Positions 1 through 6,609 are shown, numbered from the stretch's first letter. The stretch: 6,854 nt of DNA from an uncultured Collinsella sp. (GCA_900551185.1 URVF01000081.1:1-6854), one strand, 5' to 3'. Numbers and translations are program-made. The notes: generated from the letters alone by a model not told the origin.

Positions 1-51
1 AGATCTACACGCGTAAGATCGTCGGCAGCGTCAGATGTGTATAAGAGACAG
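1..51 (+). other. Illumina Nextera i5 adapter (library artefact)
   Basis: Not genomic. Bases 1-10 are the tail of the P5 primer, 11-18 (GCGTAAGA) match a Nextera i5 index, 19-32 are the read-1 adapter, and 33-51 are the 19-bp Tn5 mosaic end AGATGTGTATAAGAGACAG. Genomic sequence begins at 52. Any open reading frame reaching into this stretch is chimeric. The peptide MCIRDS read from 35 on the plus strand is a direct translation of the mosaic end. On the minus strand the adapter adds the tail VSYTHLTLPTILRV to a real gene. Confidence 0.98.
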
Positions 52-274
52 TGACGGATTCGACGAATGCGGGGTGGTTATACCGCTGAGGATCAATCGA
101 TTCGTTGGAGAGGTTGCAGCGGCCGTTACCGGTCGCAAGGAGCTTAAGGCCACAGGCGACATCGCGCTCAACGATGCAGACGCTTTTGCCAGCGCGTGCG
201 GCCGTAATGGCGGCGGCGAGGCCTGAAGCCCCGCCGCCGATTACCAGGACGTCATAGAAGGCGCTCGTGTTCAC
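52..274 (-). CDS. HI0933-family FAD/NAD(P)-binding oxidoreductase, N-terminal part only
   Basis: This is the first 74 residues of a flavoprotein of the HI0933/BaiN-like family (PF03486), whose members are usually about 400 residues. Residues 8-28 form the Rossmann dinucleotide-binding beta-alpha unit, with GGGASG at 13-18. An acidic residue (E37) follows at the end of the second strand, where the FAD ribose is usually held. Residues 42-57 carry the family hallmark KLLATGNGRCNLSN. The gene starts at a GTG (274-272) directly abutting the TAA of mrp. A GAGG (280-283) lies 5 bases upstream, inside the mrp coding end, so the two genes are probably translationally coupled. The gene is truncated by adapter at 52, not by mutation; from codon 75 the reading is adapter. 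Substrate cannot be told: characterised relatives include a bile-acid reductase (BaiN), but most members have no known substrate. Confidence 0.9.
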
Positions 275-1105
275 TTAGGCCTCGTCGGTCTCGTGCGGGG
301 TAATGGCCTCGACGGCAGAGACTGCCTTGGGCAACATGCCATCGGGCAGCGCGGTCTCGACCTCGCCCTTATCGCAGGCCTCGGCGAGTGCCGGATTAAT
401 GGGAAGCTGGCCCAAGATGTCGAGGTTATAGCGCTCTGCGACCTCGGGGAGCTTGCTCTTGCCAAAGACCTCGATCTTCTTGCCGCAGTCGGGACACTCA
501 ATATAGCTCATGTTCTCGACAATGCCCAGAATGGGGACGTTCATCTTCTCGGCCATGTTGACCGCCTTGGCGACGATCATCGAGACCAGATCCTGCGGGC
601 TCGTGACGATGACGATGCCGTTGACGGGCAGCGACTGGAAGACGGTGAGCGCGACGTCGCCTGTTCCCGGAGGCATGTCGACCAGCAGGTAGTCGATGGG
701 GCCCCACGAGGTCTCGCTCCAGAACTGCCTAATGGCGCCTGCGATGACCGGACCGCGCCAAAGGACGGGGTCGGTCTCGTTTTGGAGCAGCAGGTTGGAG
801 CTCATGACCTTGACGCCTTGCTCGGAGATTTCGGGCAGCATAAGGTTGCCAAGGGCATGGACGTGGCGTCCGCTCATACCGAACATCTTGGGGATAGAGG
901 GACCGGTGATGTCGGCATCGAGGACGCCGACCTTGTGGCCGTGACGGGCAAGCTCGGTGGCGATGGCACCGGTGACAAACGACGGGCCGACACCGCCCTT
1001 GCCGGAAAGCACGGCGATGACGCGTTTGACCTCGGACAGCGTGTTCTCCTCAAATTGCGACGGCGACGTTTGTCCGCCGGCGGCCTGTGCGTGCTCGCAA
1101 CCCAT
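275..1105 (-). CDS. mrp: Mrp/NBP35-type Fe-S cluster carrier ATPase, with an altered P-loop
   Basis: This protein of 276 residues belongs to the Mrp/ApbC/NBP35 family of cytoplasmic P-loop proteins that carry and insert iron-sulfur clusters. The deviant Walker A lies at 34-42 and reads SGKGGVGPS. The switch-I DADITGPSIP is at 63-72, Walker B VDMPPGTGD at 142-150, and the cluster-bridging CPDC at C204/C207, after ENMSY. The family consensus is GKGGVGKS; here the signature lysine K36 is kept but the P-loop lysine is proline at 41. It is the short form, with no N-terminal MIP18/DUF59 domain and only about 24 residues before the first strand. I chose the ATG at 1105 because AAAGGAG sits 6 bases upstream; an in-frame extension to 1162 lacks such a site and runs over the probable promoter. 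The family call is firm; whether this copy is active as an ATPase is open. Confidence 0.95.
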   Translation of the reverse strand: MGCEHAQAAGGQTSPSQFEENTLSEVKRVIAVLSGKGGVGPSFVTGAIATELARHGHKVGVLDADITGPSIPKMFGMSGRHVHALGNLMLPEISEQGVKVMSSNLLLQNETDPVLWRGPVIAGAIRQFWSETSWGPIDYLLVDMPPGTGDVALTVFQSLPVNGIVIVTSPQDLVSMIVAKAVNMAEKMNVPILGIVENMSYIECPDCGKKIEVFGKSKLPEVAERYNLDILGQLPINPALAEACDKGEVETALPDGMLPKAVSAVEAITPHETDEA

Positions 1106-1111
1106 GTATGA

Positions 1112-1118
1112 CTCCTTT
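1112..1118 (-). promoter_or_regulatory. Shine-Dalgarno of mrp
   Basis: AAAGGAG with a 6-base spacer to the ATG at 1105. It decides the start of mrp, excluding the 19-residue longer reading. Confidence 0.85.
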
Positions 1119-1127
1119 GTATATGTT

Positions 1128-1141
1128 GGGGCCGGGGCCCC
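1128..1141 (-). promoter_or_regulatory. GC-only hairpin in the mrp leader
   Basis: The 14-base run GGGGCCCCGGCCCC on the transcribed strand folds on itself with 5 to 6 G-C pairs. It ends 9 bases before the Shine-Dalgarno of mrp. It lies downstream of the candidate -10 element, so it should be in the mRNA leader, where it could affect translation or stability. No ligand-binding fold is recognisable around it. Confidence 0.4.
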
Positions 1142-1160
1142 GTGATGTGACACGAGCGTC

Positions 1161-1190
1161 ATTGTACCCTCGTTTGCGAGCGGGAGTCAT
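1161..1190 (-). promoter_or_regulatory. Candidate sigma-70-type promoter for mrp
   Basis: On the minus strand, ATGACT (1190-1185; 4 of 6 to TTGACA) is followed after 18 bases by TACAAT (1166-1161; 5 of 6 to TATAAT). Transcription would start near 1154, giving a leader of about 49 bases. The spacer contains a small inverted repeat, CTCG-CAAA-CGAG, that could be an operator or chance. This promoter would let mrp and the flavoprotein be expressed apart from the upstream membrane protein. Confidence 0.5.
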
Positions 1191-1201
1191 TTGCGATGCA
1201 T

Positions 1202-1246
1202 TTGGGCCGAGCATGCTTGCAATACGATGGGCCCAAGCGAATGGGC
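1202..1246 (-). terminator. Hairpin pair downstream of the LTA-synthase-like gene, possible terminator
   Basis: Just after the stop codon there are two overlapping hairpins: GCCCA/TGGGC with a 6-base loop (1231-1235 with 1242-1246), and a perfect 7-bp TTGGGCC/GGCCCAA with a 21-base loop (1202-1208 with 1230-1236). They share bases 1231-1235 and cannot form together. Neither has a U-run after it, so intrinsic termination is uncertain. Confidence 0.35.
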
Positions 1247-1250
1247 GGGC

Positions 1251-3404
1251 TTACTGAACTTTGCTGGCGAACTCGAGGTATTGCATGCGCTGCAGCTTGT
1301 CGATCGTCGAGGCGTATGGGCTGTCTTCAGATTCCAAGTCGTAGCGCAGCCCGTCGGCACCAAGGTAGCCGGCGACATTGATGGTGGGCACATCTGACCT
1401 TGTTGCAAGCAGAGCCTTTTGATAGTCGGTGAGCGGGGCGCCGATCTTATTAAGGGTAATGGCTGCAATCTCGTTTGCCCCGACGGTGTCGTATACGTTG
1501 AACTCGGTATTGCCGGCGATTTCATAGTTAGCCCAGACGAAATATGTCGACTGGTAGTTACGGAAAGCATGGCTTGCCGTATCTTCCTGAGGGTACAGCT
1601 CGTCGTTGAGAGTCGTTGCGGCGCTCGGCTGATGGTCGCCAAAAAAGACAAGGACAACCGGTCTGCCGATATTGCGGAGCTCGTTGATAAAGTACTCGAG
1701 GTCCCGGTCGGATGCGTTGATACAGGTAAGATAGGTGTTGAGCGCGCTATTGGCACCCTCGCTGGCTCCCTCGACCCAATAGTTTGTCAACTCCTCGGCG
1801 GGAACGGTGCCATAGTCGTAGCCGCCGTGATTTTGCATCGTGACGTCAAAGATGAACTGCGGGGCTTCGTCGGTTCTAAGCAGGTCGAGTATCTTGTCGT
1901 AGGTGGCGTAGTCGCATACGCCGGCATGGTAACAGGGCGCACCTTCGAAATCGCCGATTGAAAGAAAGTCTCCAAAGCCCAGCTGCTGATAGATTTTATC
2001 TCGATGGTAGTTGACGGGGTTTTGCGGGTGCATAGCGGTAGCGGTATACCCAAGCTCCTTAAGGTCCTTTGCCAGGCTGTTGACGCCATTCATCTGATAT
2101 AGCTGATAGGGGATTTTGCCTAATCCGACAAAGGCCGTTGTCGCTCCGGTCAAAAATTCGAATTCGGAGTTCGCCGTTCCGCCACCGGCGACCGAAGCGA
2201 GCATGGTGCCGCGAACAAGTGTGTCGGGAAGCGAGTTGTAGAATGCGGGGCCGGTGTACCCGGCCGCCTGGAGCTGCTCAAAGCACGAAAGGTCGCTAAA
2301 ACTCTCGTTCATGACGGCAACAATCGTCGGCTTGATTTCATTGAACTGGGCAACGGCCACCGCGCGCTGCTCGCTCGAGCCATACGTGCTGTCGTAGGTG
2401 GCGGCGAGCTCCTGCTCGATGCTCTGCGCCTCATCGGGCGTATAGTCTTCGGGCTTCTCAATGGGCAACTCGTTGACCATTTCGGTGAACGAAGTGATAA
2501 AACCCTGAGACGCATACGTGGTGATGGGCTGCCAACGGTCAAATCCAAAATTCAGCGCCTGCTCCAAGTCGATGCTGGAAAAGCCCGAGAGCCCCACAAC
2601 GGTCACTAGCAGAAAAGCGCAGAGGTTAGCGGCGATTGCGGGGAACACATGGGTGGGCGTACGGAGCTTTCTCGGTCGGATAAGCGAAAGAAGCCCCAGG
2701 GAAATCTCCAGCAGGGCTAGAGAGGTTACGATTCCGGCGGTAAAGGTAAACTCGTATCCCTCGCTCACTTCCATTGCGGTGCCAAGGGCCAAGATATCGC
2801 TTGGCAGGATGGCCTCGCCTTTAAACGTTATGACGAAGTGCTCGGCAATGCCAAGGATGCAACAGGCGACGGGCACGAGGGCCATGACGCCTCCATGACG
2901 CTGTCCCAGCAAATAAAGGGAGAGCAGAACCGTCGCGAGCAGCCCGACGGAAAACCCGAATGAGTTGGCGGGAATGCGATAGAACGTTTCGTTACAGGCA
3001 ATTTCGAGTGAAACGAACGAGAGCGTTGAAACAGCGGCGATGACAAGGATGTCACGGCAAATACAGGCAACCGTTCCCGTCGCAAGATCGGTTTGGTCGA
3101 TAAGTCCCGAAACCAAGGGCTCGACAAGAAGTATGACGGCGGTAGCACCGAGCGCCGAATAAGAAAGGACCCATAGGGAATTGTCCTCATTTACGAGCAA
3201 TTGATTCGTAATCCATGCAGTTACCATGCCGAGCGGGATGAGGAGCGTCGCGCACCAAAAGACGCGGGCAATGGGCGGCTTTTCATTGTGTTTGATTGAA
3301 AAATATACGCGCACCACGACGATGGCCACGATAAGGACGGCGATGAATATGGGCAGATTGGCCATGTCGCTCGAAGTGATTTCAAGGGGGATATCTTCGG
3401 TCAT
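1251..3404 (-). CDS. LTA-synthase-family membrane phosphoglycerol transferase / sulfatase-fold protein
   Basis: This 717-residue membrane protein has a C-terminal alkaline-phosphatase-fold domain of the LtaS/sulfatase family. Such enzymes move glycerol phosphate from phosphatidylglycerol onto envelope polymers, acting outside the membrane. By eye there are eight hydrophobic helices: about 17-35, 46-65, 77-98, 109-133, 148-167, 172-192, 221-242 and 252-275. Positive loops after helices 1, 5 and 7 give an N-out topology and place residues 276-717 outside. Catalytic features match LtaS: metal ligand E367 in MNESF, nucleophile T410 in GGGTANSEF, H459 and R468 in the HPQNPVNYHRD stretch, H526 in QNHGG, and D590/H591 in FFGDHQP. 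The loop motif LPSDIL (about 200-205) is also seen in relatives. S. aureus LtaS has five helices, so this is a longer-membrane subfamily. The ATG at 3404 is preferred because AGAGGA lies 6 bases upstream; an in-frame start at 3479 has no such site. The exact polymer is not determinable. Confidence 0.92.
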   Translation of the reverse strand: MTEDIPLEITSSDMANLPIFIAVLIVAIVVVRVYFSIKHNEKPPIARVFWCATLLIPLGMVTAWITNQLLVNEDNSLWVLSYSALGATAVILLVEPLVSGLIDQTDLATGTVACICRDILVIAAVSTLSFVSLEIACNETFYRIPANSFGFSVGLLATVLLSLYLLGQRHGGVMALVPVACCILGIAEHFVITFKGEAILPSDILALGTAMEVSEGYEFTFTAGIVTSLALLEISLGLLSLIRPRKLRTPTHVFPAIAANLCAFLLVTVVGLSGFSSIDLEQALNFGFDRWQPITTYASQGFITSFTEMVNELPIEKPEDYTPDEAQSIEQELAATYDSTYGSSEQRAVAVAQFNEIKPTIVAVMNESFSDLSCFEQLQAAGYTGPAFYNSLPDTLVRGTMLASVAGGGTANSEFEFLTGATTAFVGLGKIPYQLYQMNGVNSLAKDLKELGYTATAMHPQNPVNYHRDKIYQQLGFGDFLSIGDFEGAPCYHAGVCDYATYDKILDLLRTDEAPQFIFDVTMQNHGGYDYGTVPAEELTNYWVEGASEGANSALNTYLTCINASDRDLEYFINELRNIGRPVVLVFFGDHQPSAATTLNDELYPQEDTASHAFRNYQSTYFVWANYEIAGNTEFNVYDTVGANEIAAITLNKIGAPLTDYQKALLATRSDVPTINVAGYLGADGLRYDLESEDSPYASTIDKLQRMQYLEFASKVQ

Positions 3405-3410
3405 GGACGT

Positions 3411-3416
3411 TCCTCT
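3411..3416 (-). promoter_or_regulatory. Shine-Dalgarno of the LTA-synthase-like gene
   Basis: AGAGGA with 6 bases to the ATG at 3404. It supports the 717-residue form over the longer in-frame reading that begins at 3479 and adds 25 non-family residues. Confidence 0.8.
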
Positions 3417-3434
3417 GTTACGGCAAATTAAGTT

Positions 3435-3450
3435 CAGTATTAGATTACTG
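3435..3450. repeat. Palindrome in the divergent spacer, possible operator
   Basis: CAGTA and TACTG are separated by 6 bases, and the symmetry extends imperfectly outward (GTT on one side, AAC on the other, offset by one T). The palindrome lies 31 bases upstream of the LTA-synthase-like start, where that gene's promoter or leader should be. No clear -10/-35 pair for that gene could be picked out nearby, so the site's role is a guess. Confidence 0.35.
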
Positions 3451-3522
3451 TAACCTTTCCACGGCATTTCGAGAAACAAAGCGCCCGATACGCAAAGCTA
3501 AAGGTCTGCGAATCTTGTATTA

Positions 3523-3536
3523 CGAACATCTGTGCG
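3523..3536 (+). promoter_or_regulatory. LexA (SOS) box-like site upstream of uvrA
   Basis: The sequence CGAACATCTGTGCG matches the Gram-positive/actinobacterial LexA consensus CGAAC-N4-GTTCG with one mismatch (G for T at 3534). It lies 61 bases before the uvrA start and about 27 bases upstream of the candidate -10. uvrA is a classic SOS-regulon gene, so the position is sensible. The site could also influence the divergent gene. Confidence 0.6.
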
Positions 3537-3563
3537 CGTCGAGTGCGCTAAACTCATCGACAG

Positions 3564-3569
3564 TATGAT
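3564..3569 (+). promoter_or_regulatory. Candidate -10 element of the uvrA promoter
   Basis: TATGAT matches TATAAT in 5 of 6 positions. No good -35 sits at 16-18 bases upstream (TCGAGT at 3539-3544, 19 bases away, is weak). Transcription from it would begin near 3576, leaving a short leader that is mostly ribosome-binding site. A weaker alternative is TAAACT at 3549-3554. Confidence 0.45.
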
Positions 3570-3579
3570 TCGATGCAAT

Positions 3580-3592
3580 AGGAGGCAAGGAG
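3580..3592 (+). promoter_or_regulatory. Double Shine-Dalgarno of uvrA
   Basis: Two purine-rich motifs lie in tandem: AGGAGG at 3580-3585 (12 bases from the ATG) and AAGGAG at 3587-3592 (5 bases from it). They fix the start at 3598 and argue against an in-frame GTG at 3532, which would begin inside the LexA-like box. Confidence 0.8.
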
Positions 3593-3597
3593 CTTCC

Positions 3598-6477
3598 ATG
3601 TCTGATTCTTCTATCGTTATTCGCGGCGCTCGTGAGCACAACCTCCGTGATATCGATGTTTCCATTCCGCGTGACCAACTCGTGGTCATTACCGGTCTTT
3701 CTGGCTCGGGCAAGAGCTCGCTGGCATTTGACACTATCTATGCCGAGGGCCAGCGCAGATACGTCGAGAGCCTTTCGAGCTATGCGCGCCAGTTCTTGGG
3801 CCAGATGGACAAACCCGACTTGGATTCAATCGACGGCCTTTCGCCGGCGGTGTCGATCGACCAAAAGACGACGTCTAAAAACCCTCGCTCGACGGTTGGC
3901 ACCGTAACCGAGATTTATGACTATCTGCGCCTGCTGTTCGCCCGTGTGGGCACTCCGCACTGTCCCGAATGCGGCCGCGTCATTGAGCGCCAGACGACCG
4001 ACCAGGTTGCCGACAAGGTCTTGGCGGCGGGGGAGGGTCGCCGCGCGTTTGTGCTGGCACCGGTGGTGCGCGGGCGAAAAGGCGAGTACACCAAACTGTT
4101 TGAGGACCTTCGCGCCGAGGGCTTTAGCCGCGTGCGTGTCGACGGCGAAGTGCGCTCGCTCGATGATCCGATCGATCTGGACAAGAAGTTCAAGCACGAT
4201 ATCGAGGTCGTGGTCGATCGCATCGTGATCCGTGAGAACTCTCTTGGCCGTATCGCCGAGTCTGTTGAGCAGGCGACCGCGCTGGCTCACGGCAATGTAA
4301 ACGTGTACATGCTGCCCGATCGTGATGCTCCCGAGGGGACCGAGGGCGAGCTTCTGGAGTATTCGTTGGCCTTGGCGTGCCCGGAGCATGGACACTCCAT
4401 TGACGATCTTCAGCCGCGTGATTTTTCGTTCAACGCTCCCTATGGCGCATGTCCTGAGTGCGACGGCCTGGGCTTTAAGAAAACCGTTGATGCCGAGGCG
4501 CTGATTGAGGATCCCTCGAAGTCCATTGCCGACGGAGTCTTTGGTAGCCTGTTTGGCAATTCGAACTACTATCCGCAGATTTTTGCTGCGGTCTGCAAAC
4601 ACTTTAAGGTGAGCACCGATACGCCGTGGGAGGACTTGCCCCCTCGCGTGCGTCGTGCATTCTTGGATGGCCTGGGCGATACGAAGATCTCGGTCGACTA
4701 CCAAAAGCTCGACGGACGTCGCAGCCAGTGGGATACCAAGTTTTCGGGCGTTCGCAACATCCTGTACGAACGCTATACCGAGACGACGAACGAGAACACC
4801 AAGGCGCGCTTGGAGAAGTACATTCGCGAGGAACCGTGCTCGAGCTGCCACGGCGCTCGTTTGCGCCCTGAGATGCTCGCCGTCACCGTGGGCGGCAAGT
4901 CCATTTACGAAGTTTGTTGCCTGTCGTGCCGTGAATCGCTCGAGTTTTTTGAGGGCCTGGAGCTCACCGAGCGCCAACAGTTTATCGGCGGGCGCATCGT
5001 CAAGGAAATTCTGGAGCGCTTGCGTTTTCTGGTCGATGTTGGACTCGACTATCTGACGCTCGATCGTGCCTCGGCGACGCTTTCTGGTGGCGAGGCGCAG
5101 CGTATTCGCCTGGCAACGCAGATCGGCGCGGGTCTCATGGGCGTGCTCTATATTCTGGACGAGCCCTCGATCGGTCTTCATCAGCGTGACAACGAGCGCC
5201 TGATCAAGACGCTCGAGCGCCTGCGCGATATCGGCAATACCGTTATCGTTGTCGAACACGACGAGGATACAATCCGTGCCGCCGACTACGTGATCGACAT
5301 GGGGCCCGGCGCCGGCGTCAACGGCGGACACGTAGTCGCGGCGGGAACGCCTGCCGATATCATGGCTTGTCCTGAGTCGATGACGGGCGCTTATCTGACC
5401 GGCAAACGAATGATCCGGGTGCCTGATGAACGGCGCAAGCCCGGTCGCGGCTGCCTTAAAATTACGGGCGCTCGAGCCAACAACCTCAAAAACGTTACCG
5501 CCAAGATCGAGTTTGGTACGCTTACGGTTGTTACCGGCGTGTCGGGATCGGGCAAGAGCTCCCTGGTTACCGATACCATTGCGCCTGCCCTTACGAATGC
5601 CATTCACCGTTCGATGCGCCCTGTGGGTCCGTATAAGAAAATCGAGGGCATCGAGTGTATCGATAAGGTTATCGATATCGACCAGTCGCCGATTGGCCGC
5701 ACGCCGCGTTCCAACCCTGCTACCTATATCGGCCTGTGGGATGATCTTCGCGCGCTGTTTGCGAGTACGCCGGAGTCGAAGGCGCGCGGCTACTCGCCGG
5801 GTCGTTTCTCCTTTAATGTGAGTGGCGGGCGCTGTGAGGCGTGCAAGGGTGACGGACAGATCAAGATCGAGATGCACTTCCTTCCCGATATCTACGTTCC
5901 CTGCGAAGTTTGCGGCGGTAAACGCTACAACCGCGAGACACTCGAGGTCACCTACCGTGGCAAGACCATCTCGGACGTGCTCGACATGAGCGTCACCGAG
6001 GCGTTGGCCTTCTTTGGGAATATCCCGCAGATTAAGCGCAAGCTCCAGACGCTGTACGATGTAGGCTTGGGCTACGTGAGCCTGGGCCAGCCCGCCACGA
6101 CGCTCTCGGGCGGCGAGGCACAGCGTGTGAAGCTCGCCAAGGAGCTTCATCGACGCCAGACGGGCAAGACGTTCTATATTTTGGACGAGCCGACGACCGG
6201 TCTTCATTTTGAGGACGTCCGCCAGCTGCTCGATGTGCTGCAGCGCTTGGTCGATGCGGGCAACACGGTGCTGGTGATTGAGCACAACCTTGATGTCATC
6301 AAGGTTGCCGACCGCCTGATCGATATGGGTCCCGAGGGCGGTAACGGCGGCGGAACCGTCGTGGTTTCGGGTACACCGGAGCAGGTTGCGGACTGTCCGC
6401 AGAGTTATACGGGCAAGTTTTTGGCGCCGTTGCTCAGGCGTGACCGGGAGCGCCAGGCTCAACTTGATGCTCAATAA
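3598..6477 (+). CDS. uvrA: Excinuclease ABC subunit A (UvrA)
   Basis: This complete 959-residue UvrA is the damage-sensing ATPase of nucleotide excision repair; it acts as a dimer and loads UvrB on damaged DNA. It has two ABC modules. Module I has Walker A GLSGSGKSS at 33-41, signature LSGGEAQR at 495-502 and Walker B LYILDEPSIGLH at 517-528. Module II has Walker A GVSGSGKSS at 647-655, signature LSGGEAQR at 836-843 and Walker B FYILDEPTTGLH at 859-870. Between Walker A and signature of module I lie the UvrB-binding region (about 120-250) and the insertion domain (about 290-400). Zinc sites are C746/C749/C769/C772 in module II and C261/H264/C285/C288 in module I, where the second ligand is His rather than the usual Cys. 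A CSSC pair (C414, C417) is also present. The protein ends in a charged tail, 946-959. It is divergent from the LTA-synthase-like gene and probably under SOS control through the upstream box. Length is normal and no lesions are visible. Confidence 0.99.
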   Translation: MSDSSIVIRGAREHNLRDIDVSIPRDQLVVITGLSGSGKSSLAFDTIYAEGQRRYVESLSSYARQFLGQMDKPDLDSIDGLSPAVSIDQKTTSKNPRSTVGTVTEIYDYLRLLFARVGTPHCPECGRVIERQTTDQVADKVLAAGEGRRAFVLAPVVRGRKGEYTKLFEDLRAEGFSRVRVDGEVRSLDDPIDLDKKFKHDIEVVVDRIVIRENSLGRIAESVEQATALAHGNVNVYMLPDRDAPEGTEGELLEYSLALACPEHGHSIDDLQPRDFSFNAPYGACPECDGLGFKKTVDAEALIEDPSKSIADGVFGSLFGNSNYYPQIFAAVCKHFKVSTDTPWEDLPPRVRRAFLDGLGDTKISVDYQKLDGRRSQWDTKFSGVRNILYERYTETTNENTKARLEKYIREEPCSSCHGARLRPEMLAVTVGGKSIYEVCCLSCRESLEFFEGLELTERQQFIGGRIVKEILERLRFLVDVGLDYLTLDRASATLSGGEAQRIRLATQIGAGLMGVLYILDEPSIGLHQRDNERLIKTLERLRDIGNTVIVVEHDEDTIRAADYVIDMGPGAGVNGGHVVAAGTPADIMACPESMTGAYLTGKRMIRVPDERRKPGRGCLKITGARANNLKNVTAKIEFGTLTVVTGVSGSGKSSLVTDTIAPALTNAIHRSMRPVGPYKKIEGIECIDKVIDIDQSPIGRTPRSNPATYIGLWDDLRALFASTPESKARGYSPGRFSFNVSGGRCEACKGDGQIKIEMHFLPDIYVPCEVCGGKRYNRETLEVTYRGKTISDVLDMSVTEALAFFGNIPQIKRKLQTLYDVGLGYVSLGQPATTLSGGEAQRVKLAKELHRRQTGKTFYILDEPTTGLHFEDVRQLLDVLQRLVDAGNTVLVIEHNLDVIKVADRLIDMGPEGGNGGGTVVVSGTPEQVADCPQSYTGKFLAPLLRRDRERQAQLDAQ

Positions 6478-6497
6478 ATAGGCGATTCAGTTTATGG

Positions 6498-6528
6498 GCG
6501 CCATCGACTCCTTGTGATTCGATGGCGC
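6498..6528 (+). terminator. Hairpin after uvrA, probable terminator
   Basis: A perfect 10-bp inverted repeat (GCGCCATCGA with TCGATGGCGC) has an 11-base loop and begins 20 bases after the uvrA stop. The 3' side is followed by TTGCTGT rather than a clean U-run, so it is a strong stem with a weak tail. It lies before the next gene's own promoter, which fits transcription ending here. Confidence 0.6.
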
Positions 6529-6541
6529 TTGCTGTGCCGAA

Positions 6542-6572
6542 GTGACGTATGCAGTCGAATTGGACATATACT
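6542..6572 (+). promoter_or_regulatory. Candidate promoter for the YbaK-type gene
   Basis: TATACT (6567-6572) matches the -10 consensus in 5 of 6 positions. The best -35 is GTGACG (6542-6547; 4 of 6) with a long 19-base spacer. Transcription would start near 6579, about 31 bases ahead of the ATG. AAAGGA (6598-6603) is the ribosome-binding site. Confidence 0.4.
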
Positions 6573-6609
6573 TAATCCTTGCGTCCGAATGCAAGGGAAA
6601 GGATATGTC

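Noticed and set aside
293..1111. A 272-codon open frame antisense to mrp
   Set aside because: It is a shadow of mrp: rich in D, G and L with no recognisable domain, while the opposite strand carries all the Mrp motifs and a good ribosome-binding site.
1419..1961. A 180-codon plus-strand frame within the LTA-synthase-like gene
   Set aside because: The opposite strand encodes conserved catalytic residues through this stretch; the plus frame has no start signal and no recognisable domain.
3532..3597. A 22-residue longer uvrA start at GTG 3532
   Set aside because: It has no ribosome-binding site, would begin inside the LexA-like box, and the added residues are absent from the family; the ATG at 3598 has a double Shine-Dalgarno.
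3826..6474. An 882-codon open frame antisense to uvrA
   Set aside because: It mirrors the uvrA codon phase in GC-rich DNA, where antisense frames stay open by codon bias. It shows no family motifs and is low-complexity in R, A and L, while the sense strand encodes an intact UvrA.
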